This document shows, one piece after another, positions 43,116-53,642 of a stretch of DNA of 64,000 bases. The DNA is from Clarkia xantiana subsp. parviflora (taxonomy: Eukaryota > Streptophyta > Magnoliopsida > Myrtales > Onagraceae), in NCBI GenBank assembly GCA_036873135.1, contig JAPTYO010000017.1, forward strand, positions 7,936,001-8,000,000, given 5' to 3'. Both the position numbers and the translations under genes were made by a program. Under the pieces are notes generated by a model that was not told where the DNA came from, ran no database searches, and was given only the letters and a program-made list of their open reading frames with translations. Positions within the stretch are counted from its first letter, which is position 1; each line of letters opens with the position of its first letter.

Positions 43116-43667
43116 CATCAAGTTGTCCTTGAACAAGAATGGTTACCACATTTTCATTATCATAATTAACCCCTAACCCATATCCATCTCTCTTTACAAA
43201 AGTATGACAACCAATTTGATAAGAAACAATCAACACACTTTATCTCTCTAGCTAGGGCATAATTGGATTAGACAGTGTTCCTCTTAAGTATTCATTATAT
43301 TCCTCCCTAATAATGTCATTGATCCTACAACTGTCATCATCAACTGAACTAATAAGTCTATTCCCTTCTAGATTTGTTTTTAAACGACTCTATTCTACGA
43401 ACCGTCTCGTCTAATATATACAACCACATAAGTACGAAGTCCGGAATTAATTTCAAATCAACGTCAAATATTTTAACTATATATATATGTATATTTAATC
43501 TGAAACGTAGTAACGTAGTAAAATTTCAGTCGAAGGACGGATAAATATTAGGTTTTCAACAGGATACTAACCAATAAAATTTAGAGGGAGAGGAAATTAT
43601 AACACACTCCGTTTCTTTGGGAAATAATGACGAGACTTTGAAACTCCAGACCTCTCCCGTAAACATG
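43116..43667. other. AT-rich flank left of G3
   Basis: No supported gene. It ends at the G3 target duplication. Confidence 0.4.
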
Positions 43668-43672
43668 AGAGG
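43668..43672. repeat. Target-site duplication of G3, left copy (AGAGG)
   Basis: AGAGG is repeated exactly at 55004-55008 after the right LTR. Confidence 0.95.
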
Positions 43673-44438
43673 TGATGGGTTCCGATGTAATCGTTAGTCC
43701 CGTTAACAGCCAATGGACGGCGAGTAGGTCCAGTGGGCCTCGTGAAAAGCCTGGAAGGCCCAGAGGCCCAGCACGAAGGGTTCCGACTTTAGTGGTCCCG
43801 ATGAATGAGCTGAATGCTCCCGATGAGAAGCCTCTGAGTAGGCCCCGATATGCCTTAGTAAAGGCCCCGATAATAAAGCCCCGCAGAGGCTGGACCTGTC
43901 CCGTAGAGACTGAAGGTCCTGGGTGGTGATCTAGAATGAGACAACTCTGGAGTCCCCGACAGGAGTCGAGACTTGTGATCAGAGGATAAGACCGAGAAAC
44001 CCGCCTATTAGATGAGAGTAGTGGGAAGACGGTTGAGATATAGATAATCTCCCCCGAGATACGCAGGGCGTGCCCGAGATACACGGAGGTACGGGTAAGA
44101 TACGCGGAGCGTGGGGCGAGATATACGGAATCCTACCCGAGATATACGGAATCATGGCGAGATACATGGAATCGTGGGTAAAACTGCCAAGCGCAGTAAC
44201 AGGTAACTGAGTAACTCCTCCTTCTATATAAAGGAGGAGGTTACCTCAGATCAAAGGAGGACTACTCTAATACGAACTTAGATTTTTGCTTACCACCCAT
44301 GGATCACCGTACTCATTTAAGCATCGGAGAGGGATTCTGGGTCACCACCCAGGTCATCCCCTTTTGCAGGACCACGCGTAGCCCAGGAGTCCAAGCATTC
44401 CGTCAAGGACGTAACGGAGCTTCGCCCGTGATCCAACA
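43673..44438 (+). repeat. 5' LTR of G3
   Basis: 766 bp from TGATGGGTTCCGATG to CGTGATCCAACA. The TATA box TATATAAA is at 44225-44232. U3 short repeats of the GAGATACGCGG type are near 44050-44180. Confidence 0.95.
44225..44232 (+). promoter_or_regulatory. TATA box of the G3 LTR promoter
   Basis: TATATAAA flanked by the inverted pair CCTCCTTC and GGAGGAGG. Transcription of gag-pol should start about 30 bp downstream. Confidence 0.7.
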
Positions 44439-44439
44439 T

Positions 44440-44457
44440 TGGCGCCGTCTGTGGGAA
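44440..44457 (+). promoter_or_regulatory. Primer binding site of G3
   Basis: TGGCGCCGTCTGTGGGAA directly after the LTR. TGGCGCCGT fits the 3' end of tRNA-Asp. The gag ATG follows only about 35 nt later. Confidence 0.85.
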
Positions 44458-44492
44458 ACTTACAAAAAGTCAAGATAGTTTCTACCAGATCA

Positions 44493-47400
44493 ATGGCCGG
44501 TGGTGGCAAGAAGAAGCAAGTTCAGGCTGGCAGTTCTCGTCCCGCAGGAACTGTGAATTCCCCGCTGCCGGAACGCGTTGCTGAACAAGGTGAGAACCCT
44601 GCCCTCTCCCAGACAGGGGGGCAAGGTGACGGATATGAGGTCTCAGTCCGAGACGCTGAGACGAACAGGCAAGATGTCCCGCGTAGGGAGGAGGATGAGG
44701 CTCCCCCAAACCCGGTAGGCCATGGAAGAGAAGGAGTCCCGCGAAGGGAAGAAGGGTCGTCTTCGAACTCGGAGTTGGCCAAGGCAGTAGCGGAGGCTAT
44801 GCCCATGTTCTTGGCCGCCATGGAGGACTTGCTGGATAAGAGAGAGGCCGCCAGGAGGGCAGAGGAGTTGCCTCCGCGAGAAGATTTACCACCACCCCCG
44901 CCGAGGGTGGACCCGGAGGAACAGGAGGTTCCGCTCAGGAATAAGGGCAAGGAACCAGCACACCTGGAGAAGTTCGTGGTTGACGGCCCCGGACCGGTAC
45001 AGAACAGGACCATTCCCCTGAATGGCCCCATCACCCCCGATCAGGTGGTGAAGATCGTGAGCATCTGCATGGGTGATCAGAAGCAGATGACATCGGAGCT
45101 GAGAGATCGGTCTAGCCATCCTTTTGTCCCGCGGCTGATCGATACTGTAGCCCCGCCTGGGCTCGGTATTCCGACCATCAAGGAGTATGACGGTGAGGGG
45201 GACCCAGTTCTCCATGTGCAAAGGCATGTCCAGGCCTGTATGGGACGAACATCGAACGATGATCTCATATGCTCATTGTTCCCGATAACCTTAGGAGAAA
45301 GGGCCATGACTTGGTTCTTCAGCCTCCCACCAGGAAGTATCACCTGCTGGGCCGATATGCATGACCGCTTCATCAAGCAGTATCAAGGTCGAAGGCGTCT
45401 TCTGAAGAGCGTGAGGACTTTAACCCAGGTGGTGCAGAGGTCCGATGAGTCGTTGGCATACTATTACCAACGGTTCACCGCTAGTGCTGCGGAGATTGAT
45501 GAAGAAATCTCGGAGGGAGAGATGATTCGTACTTTTCTGAGGAACTTGAGCGCTCCGTACGGTTCCGACCTGATGCATAGCATAGCCGCGAAGGCTGTGT
45601 GGAGCATGGAGGCCCTGCAGGCGAGGGTGAAGCAGCAGATTGACGTCCAGGAATCGAAGATTGCTGCAGGAGAGCTAGACCCCCCAAAGTCAGGGAGAGG
45701 AAAGGCATCATCCAAGCTGTCGGATGATCGCAAGGGGAGCGACAAGACGGAAGGAAGTAGGAACCGTGGTCGCCCCGAAAAGAGGGAGGACAGGCGTCCT
45801 CCGAAGAAGGATAACCGCGAAGGTCGAAATGTCCCCATCAACAGCTCGATGACCTCCGTGCTAGCTGTGATGGATCGACAAGGTCTAGCTCGATACCCCC
45901 CGAGGAAAGAAGGCGAATTCCTAGGAGGCCGTCCTGACCGTTACTGTCGCTACCATCGTGCCAATGGTCACGACACTGAGAACTGTCGGGAGCTGAAGAA
46001 GGAGATTGAAAAGCTGATCCAGAAGGGAAAGCTGAAAGAGTTTGTCGGGAAGGGACGGTGCCGATCCCGTTCCAGAAGCCGGTCTCGTTCCCGTTCCAAG
46101 TCCCGCGACCGATCCCCGAAGAAGAAGAAGGTTGAGCATGAGGCTTCGGGGTCAGGTACCCGCAAGGAGAGGCGGGGGACTATCAACGTCATCCACGGAG
46201 GAATGGCAGCGGGAGGTGACACCTCCGCTTCCAGAGAGAACTATGCTTCGCGCATATCCGCCGCGGTGGTGTTAGGAAAAAGGTCCCGGTCGTGGACCCT
46301 GAAGGAGGAGATGGTGATCTCTTTTTCAGCAGAGGATCTAGTTGGCGTGGAGAGCCCTCACGACGACGCCTTGGTCGTGACCCTGGATGTGGATGGATTC
46401 GAGATGAAGCGGATCCTGATAGACGGAGGGAGCTCCTCCGATATTCTTTTCATGGATGCTCTGGAAGCCATGGGAAAGACGAAGAAGGATCTGACGCAGG
46501 TGGACTTCCCGATGGTGGGATTCTCTGGCTCCACTTCCTACCCATTGGGAATGATTACCTTACCAGTAGAGTTTGGTAGTGGCTGGAAGATGGAGAGGCG
46601 GAACGTGGATTTCGTTGTAGTGGAGTCTGCGGGGGCATACAACACGATTATCGGGAGGACCACTATCAACCCTCTTATGGCAGTCGCCTCGACGGTCCAC
46701 CAGAAGATGAAGTTCCCGAATGATAACGGAGTTGGAGAGGTCAAGGGTGACCAGGTGGCGTCGCGAAAATGCTACGTTAACGCCACCCGACGGAGAAGGA
46801 GGGAGACCATGACTGTCCTTCAGACTGATGCCGATCCTCGAGAGGAGTATGGGCGTCCCACCCCCATGGAGGATCTGAAGGAAGTGGAGATCGATGGGCC
46901 TCGGAGGAAGGTGAAGATAGGCTCCGCTTTGTCGGAGGAAAGAGCCCGGGATTTGGTCGAGCTCTTGAAGGAGTTTAAGGAGCTGTTTGCCTGGTCCCCA
47001 AGTGATATGCCAGGAATCAGCCCCGACGTAATAGTGCACGAGCTGAAGATAGACCCCGCGATCAAGCCTATCGCGCAGAGAAGGCGTCCGATGGGCGCGG
47101 ACAAGAGTATCGCGATCCAACAGGAGGTAGGCAGACTGCTCGATGCTGGATTCATCAAGGAGCTCCGATTCCAGACTTGGGTGGCTAACCCAGTGATGGT
47201 GCGAAAGAGTAACGGAAAGTGGCGGATGTGTGTCGACTTCCGCGACTTAAATAAGGCCTGCCCAAAGGACTGCTACCCGCTTCTGAGGATTGACCAGCTG
47301 GTGGATGCCACATCGGGACATGAGCTGTTGAGTTTCATGGACGCTTATTCCGGATACAACCAGATCAAGATGGCGAAGGAGGATGCCCCCCACACAGCTT

Positions 47401-50150
47401 TTTACGCTGACAGTGACGTCTACCATTACGACGTGATGCCTTTCGGATTGATCAATGCCGGAGCAACTTACCAGCGGATGGTGAACAAATTGTTCGGGGA
47501 CATGTTGGGGAAGACCATGGAGGCATATGTGGACGACATGCTGGTGAAGTCCCGACAGGCAGGAGACCATGTCCAGAACTTGGCGGCAGCATTTGAGCGG
47601 ATGAAGTTCCATCAGGTTCGGCTGAACCCCGACAAATGTGCTTTCGGGGTGAACTCGGGGAAGTTCCTAGGGTTCATGGTGAGTCAGAGAGGAATTGAGG
47701 TGAACCCTGAGAAGCTGCGAGCAATCGAGGAGATGCAGTCCCCGAGGAATCATCGGGAGGTCCAGGTGCTGAATGGCCGGTTGGCCGCGATGAATCGCTT
47801 CTTATCCAAGGCGAGTGATCGAGCTATCCCCTTTTTTGACGTATTGAGAGCCAACAAAAAGTTCGAATGGACTGACAAGTGCGAGGAGGCGTTCCAGGCA
47901 CTCAAGCAGCACCTCCGTACCCTTCCGGCGTTGGCGAAACCAGTTCCAGGCGAGCCGCTCTATCTCTATTTAGCTGTGTCTGATGTGGCTGTTAGTTCTG
48001 TCTTAATTAAGATTGTTAAGGGCAACCAAGTGCCTATCTATTATGTAAGCAAGGCGTTTGCCAAGTCTGAAATAAACTATCCCGCTATTGAGAAGTATCT
48101 CTTCGCGTTGATAATTGCCGCTCGAAAGCTACGACCTTACTTCCATGCCCACGAAGTCAAGGTATTGACTATTCAGCCCTTGAAACACTTTTTGAACCGA
48201 CCGGATGCGTCGGGGAGATTGGTAAAATGGGCCATTGAGCTGACGGAATTCCGCATTCATTTCGCTCCGAGAACCGCTATCAAGGGCCAGGCATTGGCAG
48301 ATTTTATAGCTGAATCTACGGCACCCGATCTGGAAGTAACGGGTCCCGTAGAGGGGGCAACCATGGAAGGAGTCCCGACAACAGAACAGCAGCCAGAGCA
48401 GCCAAATGAGGAGAACACTTGGGAGATGTACACTGATGGTTCATTGAGTGTAGAAGGCTCGGGGGCAGGATTCGTGTTGATACCGCCCGGTGGAGGCGAG
48501 CCCCTGCGATATGCCTTGGCGTTGACATTCAAAGCCACCAACAACGAAGCGGAGTATGAGGCTCTCATCACAGGCCTTAAGATTGCCAAGGGTACGGGAG
48601 TCAACCATCTAGAAGTGAAATGCGATGCTAGCTTGATTGTAAATCAAGTCCAGGGGAACTATGAGGCTAAAAGCCCGATGATGAAGAAATATTTGCACGA
48701 GGTGCAGACTTTGAAGGGAAGCTTCAAAAGCTTTGATATCGAGGCGATCCCGAGGGAAGAGAACGCGGAAGCAGATGCCTTGAGTAAGTTTGCCCTGGGA
48801 GTGGCCCCCGAGGAAAATCGGAAGGTGCATTTCCTAGAGAAGGTGATTATCTCAAACATCGACCCAGTGGAGGTCTGTGCTATTGGGACAGGATCGGAGG
48901 AAGAGGAGAAGCCTACTTGGATGACCCCGATGATCACGTACCTGACTACGGGGGTACTCCCCGAGGACAAAGTGGCAGCTGTCAGGTTGCGGCGGATTGC
49001 GGATAACTATGCAATGGTGGACAACCAGTTGTACAAAAAAGGGTACGTAAAGCCTTTTCTAAAATGCATAGCGGAGCCTGACACGAATCGGATTCTAAGG
49101 GAGCTACACGAAGGAGTCGCGGCCTGTCATGAGGGAACTCGATCTCTGGTAAGGAAGGCATTGAACCTGGGTTACTATTGGCCCTCGATGAACAAAGAAG
49201 CGACCGCGATGGTCCGATCCTGTGATGCATGCCAGAGGTACGCCCCAAATATCGTGGCTCCCGCCGCGGACTTAATGCCCATCAGGAGTGCATGGCCCTT
49301 CGCGCAATGGGGAATTGACTTGGTGGGACCACTTCCCCAAGCGAGAGGTCAATGTAAGTACTTGCTCGTGGCTATTGATTACTTCTCAAAGTGGATAGAG
49401 GCCAAAGCATTGGCTAGAACGACGGGGCAGCAGATCCTCAGGTTCCTTCAGACTCAAATCATATCCCGGTACGGGGTCCCGCGAGTGTTAATCAGCGACA
49501 ACGGCCCTCCGTTCAATGGGGCTCAGTTGAAGGAGTACCTGGAGGAATTAAACATTGAGCATCGGACCGCTTCAGTCCGCCACGCCCAGACCAATGGCCA
49601 GGTAGAGTCAGCCAACAAGATCGTGATGGATGGCTTGAAGAAGAGAGTCTATGCCTTGCAGGGCCATTGGCTGGATGAGCTCGAAAATGTGCTATGGGCT
49701 GTGAGAACAACACCAAAGCAATCAACAGGAGAAACTCCGTTTGGCCTGGTTTATGGCACGGAAGCAGTCGCTCCCGTGGAGATAGCGGTGGCATCCCACC
49801 GCGCGAAATATTACGAGCCTTTGACAAATGAGGAAATGATACGTCTGGACTTAGACCTACTCGAGGAGAAGAGGTGGAAGGCTGATGAAGTCCAGGCCCG
49901 AATGCGTCTGGCAACAACCCGATATTATAATCGGCGTGTTAGGTCCCGACAATTCTTCGTGGGAGAACTTGTCTGGCGGAGGAATGAGTTTGTTCATCAA
50001 GATCGGATCAACAAGCTGTCACCAAAATGGGAAGGACCTTACAAGATCGTGGGGATGCCAGTGCCCAATGCATACAAGTTAGAGGATCTCGAAGGCAAAA
50101 CGTTGAAGCATTCCTTCAGTGGTGAACACTTGAAGAAGTATCATGTTTGA
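44493..50150 (+). CDS. G3 Gag-Pol polyprotein, intact
   Basis: One open frame of 1885 codons. I chose the ATG at 44493 (MAGGGKKKQVQ), conserved in G2; the frame is also open back to the LTR edge without an ATG. Approximate residues: Gag core 230-385 (TLGERAMTWFFSLPPG); nucleocapsid knuckle CRYHRANGHDTENC at 485-498; RS repeat run 520-545 then PKKKK; protease with D644-G-G; RT 860-1050 with YVDD at 1012; Ty3 RNase H 1145-1270; second RNase H from 1312 (YTDGS, Asp1315) to 1436 (EADALSKFALG); integrase zinc finger 1530-1585, catalytic Asp1609, Asp1669 and Glu1705 (DD35E), WEGPY module near 1847. All key residues are present. Gag and Pol share one frame, so their ratio must be set by processing or another means. 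Confidence 0.96.
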   Translation: MAGGGKKKQVQAGSSRPAGTVNSPLPERVAEQGENPALSQTGGQGDGYEVSVRDAETNRQDVPRREEDEAPPNPVGHGREGVPRREEGSSSNSELAKAVAEAMPMFLAAMEDLLDKREAARRAEELPPREDLPPPPPRVDPEEQEVPLRNKGKEPAHLEKFVVDGPGPVQNRTIPLNGPITPDQVVKIVSICMGDQKQMTSELRDRSSHPFVPRLIDTVAPPGLGIPTIKEYDGEGDPVLHVQRHVQACMGRTSNDDLICSLFPITLGERAMTWFFSLPPGSITCWADMHDRFIKQYQGRRRLLKSVRTLTQVVQRSDESLAYYYQRFTASAAEIDEEISEGEMIRTFLRNLSAPYGSDLMHSIAAKAVWSMEALQARVKQQIDVQESKIAAGELDPPKSGRGKASSKLSDDRKGSDKTEGSRNRGRPEKREDRRPPKKDNREGRNVPINSSMTSVLAVMDRQGLARYPPRKEGEFLGGRPDRYCRYHRANGHDTENCRELKKEIEKLIQKGKLKEFVGKGRCRSRSRSRSRSRSKSRDRSPKKKKVEHEASGSGTRKERRGTINVIHGGMAAGGDTSASRENYASRISAAVVLGKRSRSWTLKEEMVISFSAEDLVGVESPHDDALVVTLDVDGFEMKRILIDGGSSSDILFMDALEAMGKTKKDLTQVDFPMVGFSGSTSYPLGMITLPVEFGSGWKMERRNVDFVVVESAGAYNTIIGRTTINPLMAVASTVHQKMKFPNDNGVGEVKGDQVASRKCYVNATRRRRRETMTVLQTDADPREEYGRPTPMEDLKEVEIDGPRRKVKIGSALSEERARDLVELLKEFKELFAWSPSDMPGISPDVIVHELKIDPAIKPIAQRRRPMGADKSIAIQQEVGRLLDAGFIKELRFQTWVANPVMVRKSNGKWRMCVDFRDLNKACPKDCYPLLRIDQLVDATSGHELLSFMDAYSGYNQIKMAKEDAPHTAFYADSDVYHYDVMPFGLINAGATYQRMVNKLFGDMLGKTMEAYVDDMLVKSRQAGDHVQNLAAAFERMKFHQVRLNPDKCAFGVNSGKFLGFMVSQRGIEVNPEKLRAIEEMQSPRNHREVQVLNGRLAAMNRFLSKASDRAIPFFDVLRANKKFEWTDKCEEAFQALKQHLRTLPALAKPVPGEPLYLYLAVSDVAVSSVLIKIVKGNQVPIYYVSKAFAKSEINYPAIEKYLFALIIAARKLRPYFHAHEVKVLTIQPLKHFLNRPDASGRLVKWAIELTEFRIHFAPRTAIKGQALADFIAESTAPDLEVTGPVEGATMEGVPTTEQQPEQPNEENTWEMYTDGSLSVEGSGAGFVLIPPGGGEPLRYALALTFKATNNEAEYEALITGLKIAKGTGVNHLEVKCDASLIVNQVQGNYEAKSPMMKKYLHEVQTLKGSFKSFDIEAIPREENAEADALSKFALGVAPEENRKVHFLEKVIISNIDPVEVCAIGTGSEEEEKPTWMTPMITYLTTGVLPEDKVAAVRLRRIADNYAMVDNQLYKKGYVKPFLKCIAEPDTNRILRELHEGVAACHEGTRSLVRKALNLGYYWPSMNKEATAMVRSCDACQRYAPNIVAPAADLMPIRSAWPFAQWGIDLVGPLPQARGQCKYLLVAIDYFSKWIEAKALARTTGQQILRFLQTQIISRYGVPRVLISDNGPPFNGAQLKEYLEELNIEHRTASVRHAQTNGQVESANKIVMDGLKKRVYALQGHWLDELENVLWAVRTTPKQSTGETPFGLVYGTEAVAPVEIAVASHRAKYYEPLTNEEMIRLDLDLLEEKRWKADEVQARMRLATTRYYNRRVRSRQFFVGELVWRRNEFVHQDRINKLSPKWEGPYKIVGMPVPNAYKLEDLEGKTLKHSFSGEHLKKYHV

Positions 50151-50269
50151 TATGAAGCCGCCACGAATGGCGCAAATTGTCTATCAATAAGATCCGATGT
50201 AAGCCTACTTTGAATTATTAGTGAATAAAAGAGGTTGCCTTCCGATTAAATTGCTTTCAAATTTATTCT
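50151..50269. other. G3: gag-pol 3' flank
   Basis: A short noncoding stretch with GTGAATAAAAGAGG near 50220 (AATAAA on plus, suited to gag-pol) and TTTATTCTAAC near 50262 (AATAAA on minus, suited to the antisense gene). Confidence 0.5.
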
Positions 50270-50745
50270 AACTGTTAATAAGACGTCCTGAGTGACGCGA
50301 CAAAAGCCTTCCAAGGTACGATGATAGCCCCGCGGGGGATGCGTAAGTCGTCTATATGACGCGGCCAAAAGCCTTAACAGGTACGGACAAAAGCCCTACA
50401 GGGTACACGTAAGTCGTCTATATGATGCAACCAAAAGCCTAGGTATGAAAAGACCCCGATGGGTCCGCATAAGTCGTCTATATGACGCGGCCAAAAGCCT
50501 TAACAGGTATGAAAAAGCCTTAACAGGTCCGTGTAAGTCGTCTATAGGATGCGACAAAAAGCCTTAACGGGTACGACTAAGCCGTCCAGTAGAGACGCAA
50601 TGAAAGCCTTAAAGGGTATGAAAATGGCCTTGAAAAGTAGGGACGAGAAACCTTAAGTGGTGAAGTCCCAATTTTGGACGAGAAACCTTAAGTGGTGAAG
50701 TCCCGATTTTTGGACGAGAAGCCTTAAGTGGTAAAGTCCCGACTT
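50270..50745. repeat. Tandem-repeat zone of G3
   Basis: Degenerate units of about 40-60 bp built from AAAAGCCTTAACAGGTACGG and CGTAAGTCGTCTATATGACGCG, then three copies of GACGAGAAACCTTAAGTGGTGAAGTCCC (about 28-32 bp) near 50640-50740. The position is the same as in the other Tat elements, between pol and the antisense gene. Confidence 0.88.
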
Positions 50746-50914
50746 GATCGGAACGTTCTGAGTAACGAATTTAAAGCCGCTTTAGATAAAGTGCAAACGA
50801 GTATCGGTGCCAAAACAGATGGAAAGAAAACTACTCATATAAAGGCCAGAAGGCCAAAGAGGTTCGTTACAAAAAGACAAAGGAAAAAAAAAACAAGGAC
50901 TAAAGAGGTAAGCA

Positions 50915-53479
50915 TTAAACTTGGTCCTTGTTGGAAGATGGGTCCTCAGCAGCATCAGAGGGAGCAAGGTTCGGAGGGGCCTGGGCGGAGGGCTCCGCGG
51001 CTGGCGGAGTCAGGTCCACGGCAGCAGTCTCTTCACTCTCCGCGGGGAGGTTGAAATATTTCTCCGCGAAGAGGGCGAGGGTCTCGGACTTCTTGAAGTC
51101 GATGGAATCCGCATAGGCTGTGTAGAGTTCTTCGACAGCGTTGAATAAAGCGTCCTCCACCTCGGACTTGCAGAACTCCACAGCAGCCAGCTTGAATTCT
51201 TCAGAGTCCCGATACTCCCTGTGGTCCTGAAGACGACCCTCCTCGCGGCCCTCCTCGAGACCTTGAGCCTTTGCCTCAGCCAGTTTGGCAGAGAACTCTG
51301 CCCTTTCCGCTTCAAGCTTGGCTTTGGCCTCCGCCAGAAGATCCGCGAAGACGTTCTTCTCGCGAACGAGTTGCTGCTTCTCCCCCTCGTTCCGCTGCTG
51401 CTCCACCTGGGCCATCTTTCGCTCTCGACGCATGACAGCCTCATGGTCGTGGACCTTCTTGAGCAGGCTTGTGGACATGTCATCGAGGAGAGCCTTCTCC
51501 TTGGCCATCTTATTTTTGGCCGCCACCGCCTCGTCACGCTCCATCTGAAGCTTGGCTAAGGCTTCAGGATTCGACTTGGCTTCAGCCTCCTCCAAAGCGC
51601 TCTTCAGAGCCAAGGTGATGGCGAAGCTACGCTGCTGGTCCGCAGTTTCCTAAGGTGGAAGAGAAAAAGATAAAAATTCAGTGATTGAAGGTAGGAATAA
51701 AGAAGAGAATAAGGCGGTAGGATATTACCTCCATCCGACGGACGGCCATGGAACGGAACTTCTCTTCGATATCCTCCCGCGACAGATAAAGTGGCCTCCT
51801 CAGAGCAGGAGGAATTGACCCTGACAGCAAGTGTAGGGCCAAGTCGGGCTCAAGATTGTCCCGACGGATCGAAAACCCGGCGAGGGATTCGATCGGACGC
51901 CAGGGAATCGCTGCCTGGTCGGAGGTGTAAATCTTGTACACCTCGTCCATCGGAAGACGAGGGATGGGCTCGGGCCCGGGGGTGGCAGGAACTACCTCTG
52001 TAGGAGGCTCGGGAGTTGGAGTGCGAAAAATAGGAGGAGGACTCTTGGACACGTCCCTAGCAGCGGGCCGTACACTCCTGGACCTCAACCTGCCACGGGG
52101 AATCAGGCCTCCCTCTTCAGGCTCTTCAACAGACGGAGAAGCCTCCAAATCAGTCACGGGACGGAACAGAGCTTCCGCCGGGACGTCTTCCAGCATTAGT
52201 TCCTGCGGAGCTGCAGCCTCCGCTGGAACGATAGCCTCCAGCAGGGCAGGAGTCTTCAAGGGACCTGTGGAAGCAGGACGAATATGATTAGTAATAAATT
52301 CTTCGGGGGCTAATTTCTTATATCGTTGAACTGCACGACGGATGCGCTTACCTTCCTCGACGGTGGTGGCCCCGAAGGTCCGATCTGTCTCCTCCCGCCT
52401 GGCCTTCTTGGCCTCGACCTGCTCTTCAGTCAGAGGAGCAGCAGATAGGGGAGTGGAGGAGGAAGCCCCCTTCTTCACCAGCTTACGCTTCCGCCTGGAA
52501 CCGCTCTGGACAGCATCAGTCTCGCCCTGCTTCATAATGAGATGAGTCAACAGAGAAGCCTTCCTGGCTGCAAAGGTGAAAATAAAATAGTTAAAAATAT
52601 TACCCAGACGACTAAATTTGCAGAAACAGAATCAAGGAGCCGGACTCCGATGGCAATCAGATGCCGCTCCTGGAGCCTGTTGGCATCGATGGGTATGAAG
52701 TTGTCTCCCCAGCGGCAGAGTTGAACCATCTAGAGGGTGTTGAGGTCATCCTCGGAATAATCTTGGAGCTTGGGAGCAGGGTCCGCCATAACCTCCCATC
52801 GAGGCCAGGGGACGGAGCTATGCTGGATAAAGAAGTAATACTTCTTCCAGCCACTATTGTCGGAGCCCGAGTCGCGGATCAGAATCCGATCCTTGTGAAA
52901 CTTCCAAGTTTCGCTGTCCCAGCCGAAACGTGAGAGTTGCTCCTTTGTCCACTTGGGGAGTCGGGGAGTGAAGGAACAGACACCGGATTTGTTGCACTTC
53001 ATGCCATAAAAAGTGCGAAACAACAGAAGACTGTATGTCCACTGCTGGCGATGGCACAGGAGCTGGAAGGCATTCCACACGCGGATGGCGTGTGGAGAAA
53101 AGGTACACGGGTGCGTTTTGTAGAAATTACACATCTCAACCATGTTTCCACAGAAGGGGAATCGAATCCCCGCTCTTATTTGTCCAGTGGAAACAAACAC
53201 CTCTCCTGCCCGAGGAGGTGTCATAATGTGCTTCCTTCTACCAGCAGTTTGGCACTCGTAAGGGAAGCGAGGCTCCCAATCCGAGGTGATACACCCCTCT
53301 CTAAGGGCAACCTCATACGAACCCTCAGATATTTCGTTGACAGCAAACTCAAAGGCGAAGGGAGCCCTAACCTCGGAACTAGCCTCGTCTAAAACGATTA
53401 CAGACAAGAGGAATTGAGAAAAGAAAAAGTAAACAGTAAGCAAATTACGAAAACGTGAAAAGAAGTCCTTACCAGACAT
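50915..53479 (-). pseudogene. Antisense intron-containing gene of G3 (Tat extra ORF)
   Basis: Minus strand. Exons are 53473-53479 (ATGTCTG), 52604-53388, 51729-about 52567 and 50915-51649, with introns GTAAGG...TTTTAG, GTAATA...TGCAG and GTAATA...CTTAG at the same places as in G1 and G2. The exon 2 domain is conserved (EGCITSDWEPRFPYE, FCGNMVEMCNFY, HAIRVWNAFQLLC, SDNSGWKKYYFFI). Exon 4 is a long coiled coil with an acidic end (SSNKDQV). Lesions: TAG at 52730-52732 where G2 has CAG, and an in-frame loss of about 55-60 codons in exon 3 after EEFI, removing the RGETPRVLKAGYY block. So gag-pol of this element is intact while its antisense gene is not. Confidence 0.76.
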
Positions 53480-53635
53480 GATCGGTGGTGAAAGAAGTGA
53501 GGAAAAGGACAATCGGAAAGGTCGAAGTTGCCTTGATCACTTGAAGCACCAGGAGGAGCTCGGAGAGAACTTCGAATACAAGGAGGGCTGAAAGCGAGAG
53601 AGTGCAGAAGAAATGAATGAGACCAGGGTCTTTCC

Positions 53636-53642
53636 TTTTATA
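53636..53642 (-). promoter_or_regulatory. TATA box of the G3 antisense gene
   Basis: TATAAAA on minus, about 157 bp before the micro-exon ATG, as in G1 and G2. Confidence 0.7.

Noticed and set aside
50728..51054. Lys/Arg-rich plus-strand ORF after the G3 repeats
   Set aside because: It overlaps the opposite strand of the antisense coiled-coil exon and part of the repeat zone, and has no counterpart in other copies.
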